DNA from: Veillonellaceae bacterium
GTDB taxonomy: Bacteria > Bacillota_C > Negativicutes > Veillonellales > Veillonellaceae
Direction: 5' to 3'
NCBI GenBank assembly: GCA_902834965.1
Contig: CADFKY010000007.1
Span: 1 to 23,991, forward strand
DNA length: 23,991 nucleotides
Shown piece after piece: positions 8,949-16,177 of this stretch (positions within the stretch are counted from its first letter, which is position 1; every line of letters begins with the position of its first letter). A program made the translations under genes and the position numbers. The notes under the pieces were generated by a model. It saw only the letters and a program-made list of their open reading frames with translations. It did no database searches and had not been told where the DNA came from.

Positions 8949-8993
8949 GAGTTCATAACCTATTATTGTGATATGAATTAAAAGAGGTGTATT

Positions 8994-10385
8994 ATGAATA
9001 TTCCATTCTTTACAGATTACCTCATGCTAAGCAATCCATTAAGTATTGGTATTATCGCTGTGTTTGTGCTCGCGTTAATCGGTATTTATGCTTTGCAACG
9101 CAAGGGCACATCCTTTGGTAATCTCGTTATTATTGGTACTATTGTTGGTGCCGTACTTGGTATTGCTATTCAAATTATTGCAGGCTTCCCAGATGATCCA
9201 TCTAAAGTGGTTTACATCAAGGAAAGTACAAAGTGGTTCTCCCTTGTGGGTGGCGGCTTTATTGATTTGATCCGCATGCTTGTTATTCCTATTGTATTTA
9301 TCTCCATTGTACATGTTATCTTGCACATGGAAGCAGGTGCGAACCTTAAGAAATTAGTAGTTGCCATGGTTTCTACAAATTTAGGCATGGTAGCGGTTGC
9401 TGCTATTGTTGGTCTTATCTTGGGTAATGCTTTCGGTTTAGGACAAGGTTTTGATATTGTTGAATCTGGTAAAAAGATTCGTGAAATCAAACCGATGGTT
9501 GATACATTCCGTGCCTTGATTCCAAGTAACCCAATTCAAGCTGCAGCCGAAACAAATGTTATCGGCATCGTAGTATTTGCTATCATCTTGGGTAGTGTTG
9601 CTCGTTTGTTGAAGAAAACAGGCACAAATAGCATGGAAATCTTCACTAAGCTATTTGATGAACTTCACCAATTAATCTCTTGGGTTGCAGATTTCATTAT
9701 CGGTCTTATGCCATACGGCGTAGTTGCTTTATTGGCATCTACATTGGCAACACGTGGTTTGCAAGCTATCTTAGACATGGGTCTATTTGTAGTATTGCTT
9801 TACGTTGGCCTTTTGATTATGTTCGTTGTTCAAGCTATCTTGATTGCTAGTTTCGGTTACAACCCAATTACATACTTCAAAAAAGCAAAAGCTCCACTCT
9901 TGTTAGCTTTCACATCCCGTTCCTCTATGGGCGTATTGCCATTAACTGTTGAAACATTGACAAAACGTCTTGGCGTAAATGCTACAACAGCAAATACAGT
10001 AGCATCCTTCGGTACTACTGCAGGCATGCAAGGTTGTGCCGGCGTATTCCCAGCACTTGTTGTTGTGTATATCTCTAACGTAGCGGGTATCCCATTTGAT
10101 TTGACTATGTACATTATGAGCGTTATCGTTATCGCTATCGGTTCTGTTGGTATCGCAGGTGTTCCTGGTACAGCTACAATGGCTGCATCTGTATCCCTTA
10201 GCGGTACAGGTCTTGGTGCATACTTCACATCCATCAGCCCAATCCTTGCCATCGATCCATTGATCGACATGGGTCGTACATGCTTGAACGTATCTGGTTC
10301 CTTAACAAATGCTCTCGTAGTAGATAAAATTATGGGTACTATCGATAAAGACGCATATAACAACCCTAATGAAGGTCGAGTATAA
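8994..10385 (+). CDS. tcyP: TcyP-like L-cystine/dicarboxylate-type cation symporter
   Basis: At 463 residues this matches the length of E. coli/B. subtilis TcyP and belongs to the DAACS (SLC1) fold, with about eight hydrophobic helices plus re-entrant loops. Diagnostic segments are KWFSLVGGGFIDLIRMLVIP near residue 80, LLAFTSRSSMGVLPLTVETL (the SLC1 serine-rich hairpin, here in the TcyP form FTSRSS) and IDPLIDMGRTCLNVSGS in the last helix. It would sit in the inner membrane and import cystine or a related substrate driven by a cation gradient. The following gene is a sulfite/nitrite reductase, consistent with sulfur metabolism, but it has its own promoter and terminator. A dicarboxylate or other amino acid substrate cannot be excluded from sequence alone. 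Confidence 0.82.
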   Translation: MNIPFFTDYLMLSNPLSIGIIAVFVLALIGIYALQRKGTSFGNLVIIGTIVGAVLGIAIQIIAGFPDDPSKVVYIKESTKWFSLVGGGFIDLIRMLVIPIVFISIVHVILHMEAGANLKKLVVAMVSTNLGMVAVAAIVGLILGNAFGLGQGFDIVESGKKIREIKPMVDTFRALIPSNPIQAAAETNVIGIVVFAIILGSVARLLKKTGTNSMEIFTKLFDELHQLISWVADFIIGLMPYGVVALLASTLATRGLQAILDMGLFVVLLYVGLLIMFVVQAILIASFGYNPITYFKKAKAPLLLAFTSRSSMGVLPLTVETLTKRLGVNATTANTVASFGTTAGMQGCAGVFPALVVVYISNVAGIPFDLTMYIMSVIVIAIGSVGIAGVPGTATMAASVSLSGTGLGAYFTSISPILAIDPLIDMGRTCLNVSGSLTNALVVDKIMGTIDKDAYNNPNEGRV

Positions 10386-10443
10386 TTCTCGTACTAAACA
10401 TTGACGTTATAATATAGTCATTAAAATCAGAACTAATCATATG

Positions 10444-10474
10444 AAAAGAACAGTCTTCGGACTGTTCTTTTTTA
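10444..10474 (+). terminator. Terminator of the tcyP-like gene
   Basis: AAAAGAACAGTC, loop TTCG, GACTGTTCTTTT plus further Ts: a perfect 12-bp stem with the stable C(UUCG)G loop. Confidence 0.95.
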
Positions 10475-10600
10475 TTTTAAAATTTACTCCATACTGATTT
10501 GACTCTTATTAAAAGTAATTATTATTACAGATTGTAAAGCATATTATTTGTAATTGATATTAAAATTGTGAGCTTGGCTACTAACATACGTATGCGTGTA

Positions 10601-10609
10601 TGGTATACT
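10601..10609 (+). promoter_or_regulatory. Extended -10 promoter of the nitrite/sulfite reductase gene
   Basis: TATG-G-TATACT has its hexamer at 10604-10609 and no clear -35. The expected start near 10616 falls at or after an upstream in-frame ATG (10615), which argues that the gene starts at 10666. Confidence 0.65.
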
Positions 10610-10665
10610 AGCCTATGAAAAGTTCTGTATTATGCTTAATAAATATAAGCCAAGAGGGTACTAAT

Positions 10666-12219
10666 ATGATTACACAAGAGTTGAAAGATCGATTAATTGC
10701 AGATTATCCAAAGTTTGAAGATATGACGCATAAGTTCTATAAGAAAGAAATGTCTATTGCAGACTATAAAGGGCAATCCGGTGCCTATGGTAGTTATGCT
10801 GAGCGTGGTGCTAACTCTGGTATGAGCCGTTGGCGCTTCAACGGTGGGCGCATGACACGCGAGCACATGCAGTTTTTAGCGGACTCTATTCGCAAATATA
10901 ATTTGCAGCACGTACATTTCACTACTGGCCAATGTTTGCAAATGCATGGCCTCGATGGTGATACAATTCTAAATCTATATAAAGAATGTTATGATCACGG
11001 TATCTATAACCGCGGTGCTGGTGGTGACAATCCAAATGTGGTAGCTAGTATTTTGCGCGGTATTGATCCTCGTGAAACCTTAGATATTACGCCATATGCA
11101 ACGGCTATTAGCGAGTTTCTTCTAGAGCAAATGTTCTACATCAAAATCCCTCGCAAATTTAAAATGGGTATCGATAATGGCTTTGATAGTACGCCGCATG
11201 CTACGTTCAAGGACCTTGGTTTCAATTTAACGAAACACAATACCTTTGATGTATACGCTTGTGGTGGTATTGGCCCAAATCCTCGTATTGGTATTCCTGT
11301 AGCGCACGATGTGGCGCCTGAGGATGTTTTATACCATGTGAAAGCTATGCTTATGGTCTTTGCTAACCATGGAAATTTCAAAAACCGTGGCAAGGCTCGT
11401 ACTCGCTATATGCCTGCGGAAATGGGTGGAGCTGAAGCTTTCATCAAGACCTATGAAGAAACATTGGCGATGGTGAAAGAAGTTGAGCAATTAACCATTA
11501 ACCCAGCTGACTATGCGTATGAAATTACGAAAACGGGTAAGCGTGATAATTCTGTGGAAAATGATCGTATTCACCGTCAAAAACAAGAAGGTTTATACTA
11601 CGTTGAATACCATCCGGCAGGTGGTGATGCTAATGTAGAACATCTATTGGCTGCTCTCGATTATGCCGTAACACTGGATCAAGTGGAGGCTCGTATTGCG
11701 CCAGACCAAGCATTGTTCTTCATCAACCTTACTGCTGATGAGGCTCGTAAAATTGTAGAATTAACAGATGACAGTGCAGAAAATGACTTCCGCCGTTCCG
11801 TATCCTGTGTAGGCTCTACGGTTTGTCAAATCGGTATGCAAGACTCCAATGGTCTTTTAAAAGACATCTTCAGACACCTTGAAGAAAAAGGTGTAGATAC
11901 AAGTAAACTACCTCGTCTACACATCTCTGGCTGTCCACACTCCTGTGGTACACACCAAATCGGTGAAATTGGCTTCCATGGGGCGGTAAAACTAGTAGAT
12001 AAGAAACCTACAGTAGCCTTCATCCTTGTAGACGGTGGTTCCGAACACATGGGCTCCGAAAACTTCGGTAAAATGGCAGGTAATATCGTAGCCACAAAAA
12101 TCCCAGAATTCCTTGAAGCATTGGCAAACATTCTGAACAAATCCCCAGAACCAGACTTTGGTACATGGAGAATGACACACAAAGCGGAATACATGGAACT
12201 TATAAAAGCATTTGAGTAA
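10666..12219 (+). CDS. Siroheme/4Fe-4S nitrite/sulfite reductase, ferredoxin type
   Basis: I chose the ATG at 10666 because AAGAGG lies eight bases before it; the in-frame ATG at 10615 lies at the probable transcription start. The 517-residue product shows the duplicated family layout: a ferredoxin-like half domain (about residues 45-105, with MSRWRFNGGRMT), a first NIR/SIR half, then a second half domain and the cluster site. Cys381 and Cys387 (CVGSTVC) and Cys423 and Cys427 (SGCPHSCG) make the C-x5-C...C-x3-C pattern that binds the 4Fe-4S cluster and the siroheme iron. It should reduce sulfite to sulfide or nitrite to ammonium with six electrons in the cytoplasm. Sequence reading alone does not separate the two; the cystine transporter upstream mildly favours sulfur. 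The last codons form one arm of a long inverted repeat. Confidence 0.9.
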   Translation: MITQELKDRLIADYPKFEDMTHKFYKKEMSIADYKGQSGAYGSYAERGANSGMSRWRFNGGRMTREHMQFLADSIRKYNLQHVHFTTGQCLQMHGLDGDTILNLYKECYDHGIYNRGAGGDNPNVVASILRGIDPRETLDITPYATAISEFLLEQMFYIKIPRKFKMGIDNGFDSTPHATFKDLGFNLTKHNTFDVYACGGIGPNPRIGIPVAHDVAPEDVLYHVKAMLMVFANHGNFKNRGKARTRYMPAEMGGAEAFIKTYEETLAMVKEVEQLTINPADYAYEITKTGKRDNSVENDRIHRQKQEGLYYVEYHPAGGDANVEHLLAALDYAVTLDQVEARIAPDQALFFINLTADEARKIVELTDDSAENDFRRSVSCVGSTVCQIGMQDSNGLLKDIFRHLEEKGVDTSKLPRLHISGCPHSCGTHQIGEIGFHGAVKLVDKKPTVAFILVDGGSEHMGSENFGKMAGNIVATKIPEFLEALANILNKSPEPDFGTWRMTHKAEYMELIKAFE

Positions 12220-12232
12220 ATTTCCTTTTCCG

Positions 12233-12374
12233 CTTGTGATGGGGCCCCGTTAGATTGCGACAACTCAATAAATAATAAAAAGAGGTCCCTCTTTGCTCCG
12301 TTCTTCGCAAAGTCGCTGCATAGGGACCTCTTTTTATTATTTGAGCGTCTGCTATTAACTAGTCCCATCACAAG
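12233..12374 (+). repeat. Structured repeat element, copy A (three-tier hairpin)
   Basis: The outer stem is CTTGTGATGGG (12233-12243) with CCCATCACAAG (12364-12374). The inner stem is 21 bp and perfect, 12270-12290 with 12322-12342, AT-rich at its base (AAATAATAAAAAG) and capped by AGGTCCCT/AGGGACCT. The loop contains a 28-base sequence (12293-12320) found again, inverted and identical, at 12686-12713. The box GATGGGGCCCCGTT (12238-12251) also recurs, inverted, at 12755-12768. A third tier pairs the end of the upstream gene (12201-12220) with 12387-12406. The inner hairpin ends in a T-run and probably also terminates the reductase transcript. No transposase or coding potential is seen. Confidence 0.9.
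12270..12342 (+). terminator. Hairpin of copy A acting as terminator of the nitrite/sulfite reductase gene
   Basis: The 21-bp stem has A-rich 5' and T-rich 3' ends 50 bases past the stop. The 31-base loop is unusually long for a simple terminator, and the hairpin would work in both directions. Confidence 0.65.
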
Positions 12375-12423
12375 CTACATCTGATCTTTACTCAAATGCT
12401 TTTATATGATGGGGAAAGGGAGA

Positions 12424-12533
12424 GACTAGCCGCAGGCTAGTCCTTCCCCTACGGTGGGCATAGCGCCACTACTCTAAATCCTAGTTGCAGGCTATTTTTT
12501 CCCACATGGTGGGCGTGGCGCCACTACTCTAAA
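12424..12533 (+). repeat. Tandem pair of 55-bp repeats
   Basis: Unit 1 (12424-12478) and unit 2 (12479-12533) are exactly adjacent and align end to end with about 80% identity. Both end in GCGCCACTACTCTAAA. Unit 1 holds a perfect hairpin, GACTAGCC-GCA-GGCTAGTC (12424-12442), enclosed by GGGGAA (12411-12416) and TTCCCC (12444-12449); unit 2 keeps only part of it. Unit 2 contains the palindrome GTGGCGCCAC. No reading frame is evident. Confidence 0.85.
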
Positions 12534-12626
12534 GCTTATTATAGGGTGTAAAATTTTAGTGTTTTCTAGATTTATTTTATAGATTAATTGTAATGGTGCT
12601 TGGGAGTGCTTATAACTTGATTATAG

Positions 12627-12655
12627 TTGACTTTTGGATGGGACATCTTTACAAA
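12627..12655 (+). promoter_or_regulatory. Possible promoter in front of hairpin B
   Basis: TTGACT (12627-12632), a 17-base spacer and TACAAA (12650-12655). Transcription would begin near 12662, directly at the foot of hairpin B. The -10 is only a moderate match, and part of the sequence belongs to the repeat element itself. Confidence 0.35.
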
Positions 12656-12773
12656 TAGCGTGATAAAAAAGTAAGGATGCGCTTGTGCAGCGACTTTGCG
12701 AAGAACGGAGCAAGCAAGGGTATCCTTACTTTTTTTACCAAGTTGTACTAACGAAACGGGGCCCCATCCGAAA
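12632..12773 (-). repeat. Structured repeat element, copy B (inverted relative to copy A)
   Basis: The outer stem TTTTGGATGGG (12632-12642) pairs with CCCATCCGAAA (12763-12773; one wobble). The inner 14-bp stem AAAAAAGTAAGGAT (12665-12678) pairs with ATCCTTACTTTTTT (12722-12735). The 28-base loop (12686-12713) is the exact reverse complement of the loop of copy A, and AACGGGGCCCCATC (12755-12768) matches the box of copy A inverted. Stem sequences differ from copy A while pairing is kept. A weaker third tier, GCTTATAAC (12608-12616) with GTGATAAGC (12786-12794), mirrors the extra tier of copy A. Confidence 0.88.
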
Positions 12774-12849
12774 GGGCAATATATAGTGATAAGCTAGCAT
12801 CATTACAATTAGAATGATTGGTTAAAACTAGATATCACTTGATTTTGTG

Positions 12850-12858
12850 TGTTATAAT
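12850..12858 (+). promoter_or_regulatory. Extended -10 promoter of the nitroreductase gene
   Basis: TGTG-T-TATAAT has its hexamer at 12853-12858, a perfect consensus; no convincing -35. The expected start near 12865 excludes the upstream in-frame ATG at 12847 as start codon. Confidence 0.7.
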
Positions 12859-12891
12859 AGGCTTTATAGTAGTGTTTGGAGGATTTATCAG

Positions 12892-13707
12892 ATGTTATTT
12901 ACCGTCAATACAGAAGTCTGTACACGATGCGGCCTTTGCGTAGCTGACTGTCCAACAGGCTTGCTAGTGATGTCCGAAAATGGGCCTGTAACTGGCAAGG
13001 GAGGTTGTATCTCCTGTGGGCATTGTATTTCCGTATGCCCAACGCTTGCTCTTGATAGTGATATGACCCCACGTAAAGAGCAAATCGATATCACAAAAGA
13101 ACAAAAATTAACGCCAGAGCAAGCTGAGTTATTCTTGCGCAGCCGTCGCTCTATTCGTAATTATCAAAATAAACCAGTTCCTGCTGAGCTTATTCGCAAG
13201 GTCTTAAACGTTGCAAGAATGGCTCCAACAGCAACAAATACACAAGGTATTTCCTATATTGTTATTCGGGACAAACAAAAGTTGCGTCGCATTGCAGATC
13301 TCGTTCTTGAGTGGATGCATTTGGCTGCGAAAACTGTGCCGATTATGCGTCTTTATGCTCGTGCAGCACAAGCTGAGGTCGATAAGGGTAAGGAATACAT
13401 CTTGCGCGATGCGCCTGCGCTAGTAGTGGCCATCGGTTCTAAAAAAGATATTCACCGTACTCACGATAGCGGGCATTCCTGCTTGTCTTATGCAGAGTTG
13501 TATGCACCAACATTAGGTTTAGGCACTTGTTGGGCTGGCTTCTTTGAACATGCAGGCGAAGCAGAGTATAAACCACTATTGGAACTATTAGGTGTACCAG
13601 AGGATAAAATCATTGCTGGTGGTATCTTGATGGGCTATCCAAAGGTTCGTTACCGTAACATCGTGGAACGCCAACCATTGGACGTAACATTCGATACTGA
13701 AGAATAG
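12892..13707 (+). CDS. 4Fe-4S ferredoxin-nitroreductase fusion protein
   Basis: The ATG at 12892 has GGAGG eight bases upstream; the earlier in-frame ATG (12847) lies ahead of the promoter start. The 271-residue product begins with a two-cluster ferredoxin domain: CTRCGLCVADCP within residues 10-21 and CISCGHCISVCP near 40-51. A flavin (FMN) nitroreductase domain follows from about residue 80 (RSRRSIRNYQNKPVP, then ARMAPTATNTQG, and LGLGTCWAGFF). Such fusions are common in anaerobes and are thought to use reduced ferredoxin or internal clusters to feed FMN; the physiological substrate is unknown. It is a single-gene transcript with its own promoter and terminator. Sure of the domains, not of the role. 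Confidence 0.9.
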   Translation: MLFTVNTEVCTRCGLCVADCPTGLLVMSENGPVTGKGGCISCGHCISVCPTLALDSDMTPRKEQIDITKEQKLTPEQAELFLRSRRSIRNYQNKPVPAELIRKVLNVARMAPTATNTQGISYIVIRDKQKLRRIADLVLEWMHLAAKTVPIMRLYARAAQAEVDKGKEYILRDAPALVVAIGSKKDIHRTHDSGHSCLSYAELYAPTLGLGTCWAGFFEHAGEAEYKPLLELLGVPEDKIIAGGILMGYPKVRYRNIVERQPLDVTFDTEE

Positions 13708-13753
13708 TAGTGATTGATTACTAATAATAGTGATTGATACTAAAGAATAAAAT

Positions 13754-13790
13754 AAAAGCGATACTCTAAATAGTTAGGGTATCGCTTTTT
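13754..13790 (+). terminator. Terminator of the nitroreductase gene
   Basis: AAAAGCGATACTCTAA, loop ATAG, TTAGGGTATCGCTTTT plus T: a 16-bp stem with one wobble. Confidence 0.92.
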
Positions 13791-13871
13791 GGCATTATAC
13801 ATATTTTACTGTAGTTACTACATTTGTTAAGGTGATAGTCGTATTTATAGATCTATAAAAGATTGTTTATC

Positions 13872-13905
13872 AAAAAGACCGGCCTCGTATTGAGGTCGGT
13901 CTTTT
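13872..13905 (-). terminator. Terminator of metQ (bidirectional shape)
   Basis: AAAAGACCGGCCTC (13873-13886) pairs with GAGGTCGGTCTTTT (13892-13905), one wobble. It lies just past the minus-strand stop at 13908, and the A-run at 13872-13876 gives the T-tract on the minus strand. Confidence 0.9.
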
Positions 13906-13907
13906 GG

Positions 13908-14726
13908 TTAGTTTGCAGATGTAATGCTACCTTTGAAAGTATCGTTGATGAATTGTTTAATTGCATCAGATTTGTAAATGTCTGCAATTTTTTTGTAAGT
14001 TTCGTTGTCTTTGTCTTCACTACGTACCGCAAGTACGATGACTGTTAGTGGTTCATCTTTTGATTCGAAGAAGAAGCCTTGTTTTTCTACACTAAGGCCA
14101 GCACTTTGTACATAATTCATTGGAATAACTGCAATTGTTACATCATCTAGACTACGAGGTAATTGAGCTGCTTCTAGTTCTTGAATCTTTATATTCTTCG
14201 GGTTAGATGTGATATCTGCAACTGTTGCTTTGAAGCCGACACCATCTTTTAACGTAATTAATCCAGCTTTAGCTAATAATGCTAATGCACGACCACCATT
14301 AGTAGGGTCATTTGGGATAGAAACAGTAGCGCCTTCAGGTACATCTTGTACGCTGTGTACACTATTACTATATAAGCCCATACGCACCAAAATTGTTTTA
14401 CCGATTGCTACTAAGTTGGAACCATTTTGTTTGTTAAAGTTTTCCATAAATGGCACGTGTTGGTACGCATTCAATTGAATGTCGCCATCAGCAAGAGCTT
14501 TATCTGGTGTTACATAATCGGAGAACTCTACAACTTTAAGGTCGATACCTTGTTTTTTAGCTTCTTTTGCAACTGCTTCAGCTACTTGAGCGTGAGGACC
14601 TGCAGTAGCACCGATTTTAATTTCTTTTGGTGCTTGGCTAGATTGATTTGTATCTGTGCCGCAACCTGCGATGGCGAATGCTAGAACGCCAACGAGAAGA
14701 GGGGCAATAAATTTTTTTAATTTCAT
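13908..14726 (-). CDS. metQ: MetQ-type methionine-binding lipoprotein (NlpA family)
   Basis: This 272-residue protein has a type II signal peptide with lipobox AIAGC (lipidated Cys22). A Ser/Gln-rich linker precedes an NlpA/MetQ solute-binding domain with the family hallmarks KIGATAGPHAQV, LADGDIQLNAYQHVPFMENF (polyaromatic ligand site) and SIPNDPTNGGRALALL. It would be anchored in the membrane and hand D/L-methionine to the MetNI ABC importer. No metN or metI lies beside it, so it must use a transporter encoded elsewhere or serve another ligand. AAAGGG precedes the ATG at eight bases. The leader is short, so no SAM riboswitch is present; an inverted repeat overlaps the likely promoter. Confidence 0.88.
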   Translation of the reverse strand: MKLKKFIAPLLVGVLAFAIAGCGTDTNQSSQAPKEIKIGATAGPHAQVAEAVAKEAKKQGIDLKVVEFSDYVTPDKALADGDIQLNAYQHVPFMENFNKQNGSNLVAIGKTILVRMGLYSNSVHSVQDVPEGATVSIPNDPTNGGRALALLAKAGLITLKDGVGFKATVADITSNPKNIKIQELEAAQLPRSLDDVTIAVIPMNYVQSAGLSVEKQGFFFESKDEPLTVIVLAVRSEDKDNETYKKIADIYKSDAIKQFINDTFKGSITSAN

Positions 14727-14745
14727 GTGAACATCCCTTTCTACT

Positions 14746-14762
14746 TATACATATAATGTATA
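14746..14762. promoter_or_regulatory. Inverted repeat upstream of metQ, possible operator
   Basis: TATACAT-ATA-ATGTATA lies 20 bases upstream of the metQ ATG, within the probable promoter. An AT-rich palindrome of this size could be an operator or chance; no regulator gene is adjacent. Confidence 0.35.
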
Positions 14763-14889
14763 TATCCTATCATGTGAATGGGATTTTGTATATAGAGCAA
14801 AAGATATCGGTTAGCTATAGATTAAAGCTATGGCTTTTATGAGCTCGCTAATGATAAGGGGTGTAGCATATCTAAGAATATCGAAAAAA

Positions 14890-14898
14890 TGATATAAT
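14890..14898 (+). promoter_or_regulatory. Extended -10 promoter of the yqhD-azlCD group
   Basis: TG-A-TATAAT has its hexamer at 14893-14898 (perfect consensus); -35 unclear. The leader to the ATG at 14959 is about 55 bases. Confidence 0.65.
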
Positions 14899-14958
14899 AG
14901 ATATAAATTTCGTACAATTAGACTTATAGGTTTTATATGATATACATAGGAGGTCACT

Positions 14959-16125
14959 ATGTTTAACTTTGATTTTTATAACCCTACACATATTGTATTC
15001 GGTAAAGATCGCTTGAGCGAATTAAATGCATTAGTACCAAAGGATGCAAAGGTGCTTATTACATATGGTGGTGGCTCTGCTGTGCGCAGTGGTCTTATTG
15101 ACCGTATTGTGGCAGCTCTTGGCGACCGCAAGGTTGAACAATTCGGTGGTATTGAACCAAATCCATCTCTCGAAACATGTGAACGTGCCGTTGCTTTCAT
15201 TAAAGAACATGGCGTAGATTTCGTCCTTGCTGTAGGCGGTGGTTCTGTGGTGGACGCTACAAAGCTCATCGTTATGGGTGCTACTTATGATGGCCCTGTT
15301 ATTGATGTTATGAAAGCTGGTGTTCCAGAGGTTCCGGTAGAAATGGTACCAAATCCATTACCATTTGGTACCGTTATGACACTACCTGCCACAGGTTCTG
15401 AAATGAATAATGGTGCTGTTATTACCTATGGTGATGGTAAGTTCCCTGTGTTCAGTAGCTTAGTATTCCCTAAGTTCTCTATGCTCGATCCAACATTGAC
15501 TTTCACATTGCCAGAAAAACAAGTTAAGAATGGCGTTATCGATACATTCGTGCATACCACAGAGCAATATTTAACATATCCTGTAGATGGCCGTATTCAA
15601 GATCGTTTTAGTGAAAGTATTTTGAAAACTATGATTGAAATCGGCAAAGAAACAGTAGAAAATCCAGAAAACTACGACATTCGCGCTAATCACGTGTGGG
15701 CCTCTACCTTGGCATTAAACGGCTTGATCGGTGCCGGCGTGCCACAAGACTGGGCAACACATCTTATCGGTCATGAGTTAACGGCGGCTTACCATCTTGA
15801 CCACGGCATCACATTGGCTATTGTATTGCCTGCGTTGTTAGAAGTGAAAAAATCCGATAAGCTTGATAAATTGGCCCAATATGCTACACGTGTATGGCAT
15901 ATTACAGAAGGTACAAAGGAGGAAAAAGCAGATAAGGCTATTGCAAAAACTCGTGAATTCTTCGAGTCCCTTGGCGTATCTACCCATTTGAAAGATTATG
16001 GTCTTGGCGTTGAAGCCGTTGATAAAATTGTGAAACAATTAGAAGACCATGGTATGACACGACTTGGTGAAAAAGGTGACGTAACACCAGAAGTAGCTCG
16101 CGAAATTTTAACGCGTGCTTTATAA
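14959..16125 (+). CDS. yqhD: YqhD-type NADPH-dependent aldehyde/alcohol dehydrogenase (iron-containing ADH family)
   Basis: This 388-residue protein aligns along its full length with E. coli YqhD as I remember it. Shared segments include VLITYGGGSA, FGGIEPNPS, LAVGGGSVVDATK (nucleotide-binding loop), LPATGSEMN, and GLIGAGVPQDWATHLIGHEL. Metal ligands expected for the family are present: Asp195, His199, His268 and His282 (the last in HLDHG). YqhD reduces short-chain and peroxidation-derived aldehydes with NADPH, so the likely role is aldehyde detoxification or terminal alcohol formation in the cytoplasm. GGAGG precedes the ATG. azlC starts 52 bases later without an obvious terminator between, so co-transcription is possible. 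Confidence 0.9.
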   Translation: MFNFDFYNPTHIVFGKDRLSELNALVPKDAKVLITYGGGSAVRSGLIDRIVAALGDRKVEQFGGIEPNPSLETCERAVAFIKEHGVDFVLAVGGGSVVDATKLIVMGATYDGPVIDVMKAGVPEVPVEMVPNPLPFGTVMTLPATGSEMNNGAVITYGDGKFPVFSSLVFPKFSMLDPTLTFTLPEKQVKNGVIDTFVHTTEQYLTYPVDGRIQDRFSESILKTMIEIGKETVENPENYDIRANHVWASTLALNGLIGAGVPQDWATHLIGHELTAAYHLDHGITLAIVLPALLEVKKSDKLDKLAQYATRVWHITEGTKEEKADKAIAKTREFFESLGVSTHLKDYGLGVEAVDKIVKQLEDHGMTRLGEKGDVTPEVAREILTRAL

Positions 16126-16177
16126 TAAATGACATTAACACTTTAAATGTATGTGATTTGGAAAGGAGGCGCCCCCT

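Noticed and set aside
8994..10385. Lactate permease, suggested by position after lutABC
   Set aside because: The sequence carries TcyP/SLC1 motifs (FTSRSS, IDMGRT) and not the LctP/LldP family pattern.
11826..12371. Minus-strand open frame of 181 codons covering the end of the reductase and element A
   Set aside because: It lies mostly antisense to a well-supported gene and reads through the element A hairpin; it has no recognisable protein features. The part encoded by the conserved loop may be mis-annotated as protein elsewhere.
12238..12768. An insertion sequence bounded by 14-bp inverted repeats
   Set aside because: The terminal GATGGGGCCCCGTT boxes are part of two complete inverted copies of a smaller element. 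There is no transposase frame between them and no target duplication I could see; a non-autonomous element remains possible and is covered in the findings.
14727..14958. SAM (S-box) riboswitch in front of metQ
   Set aside because: The metQ leader is only a few tens of bases and I see none of the S-box helices or conserved cores in the intergenic region.
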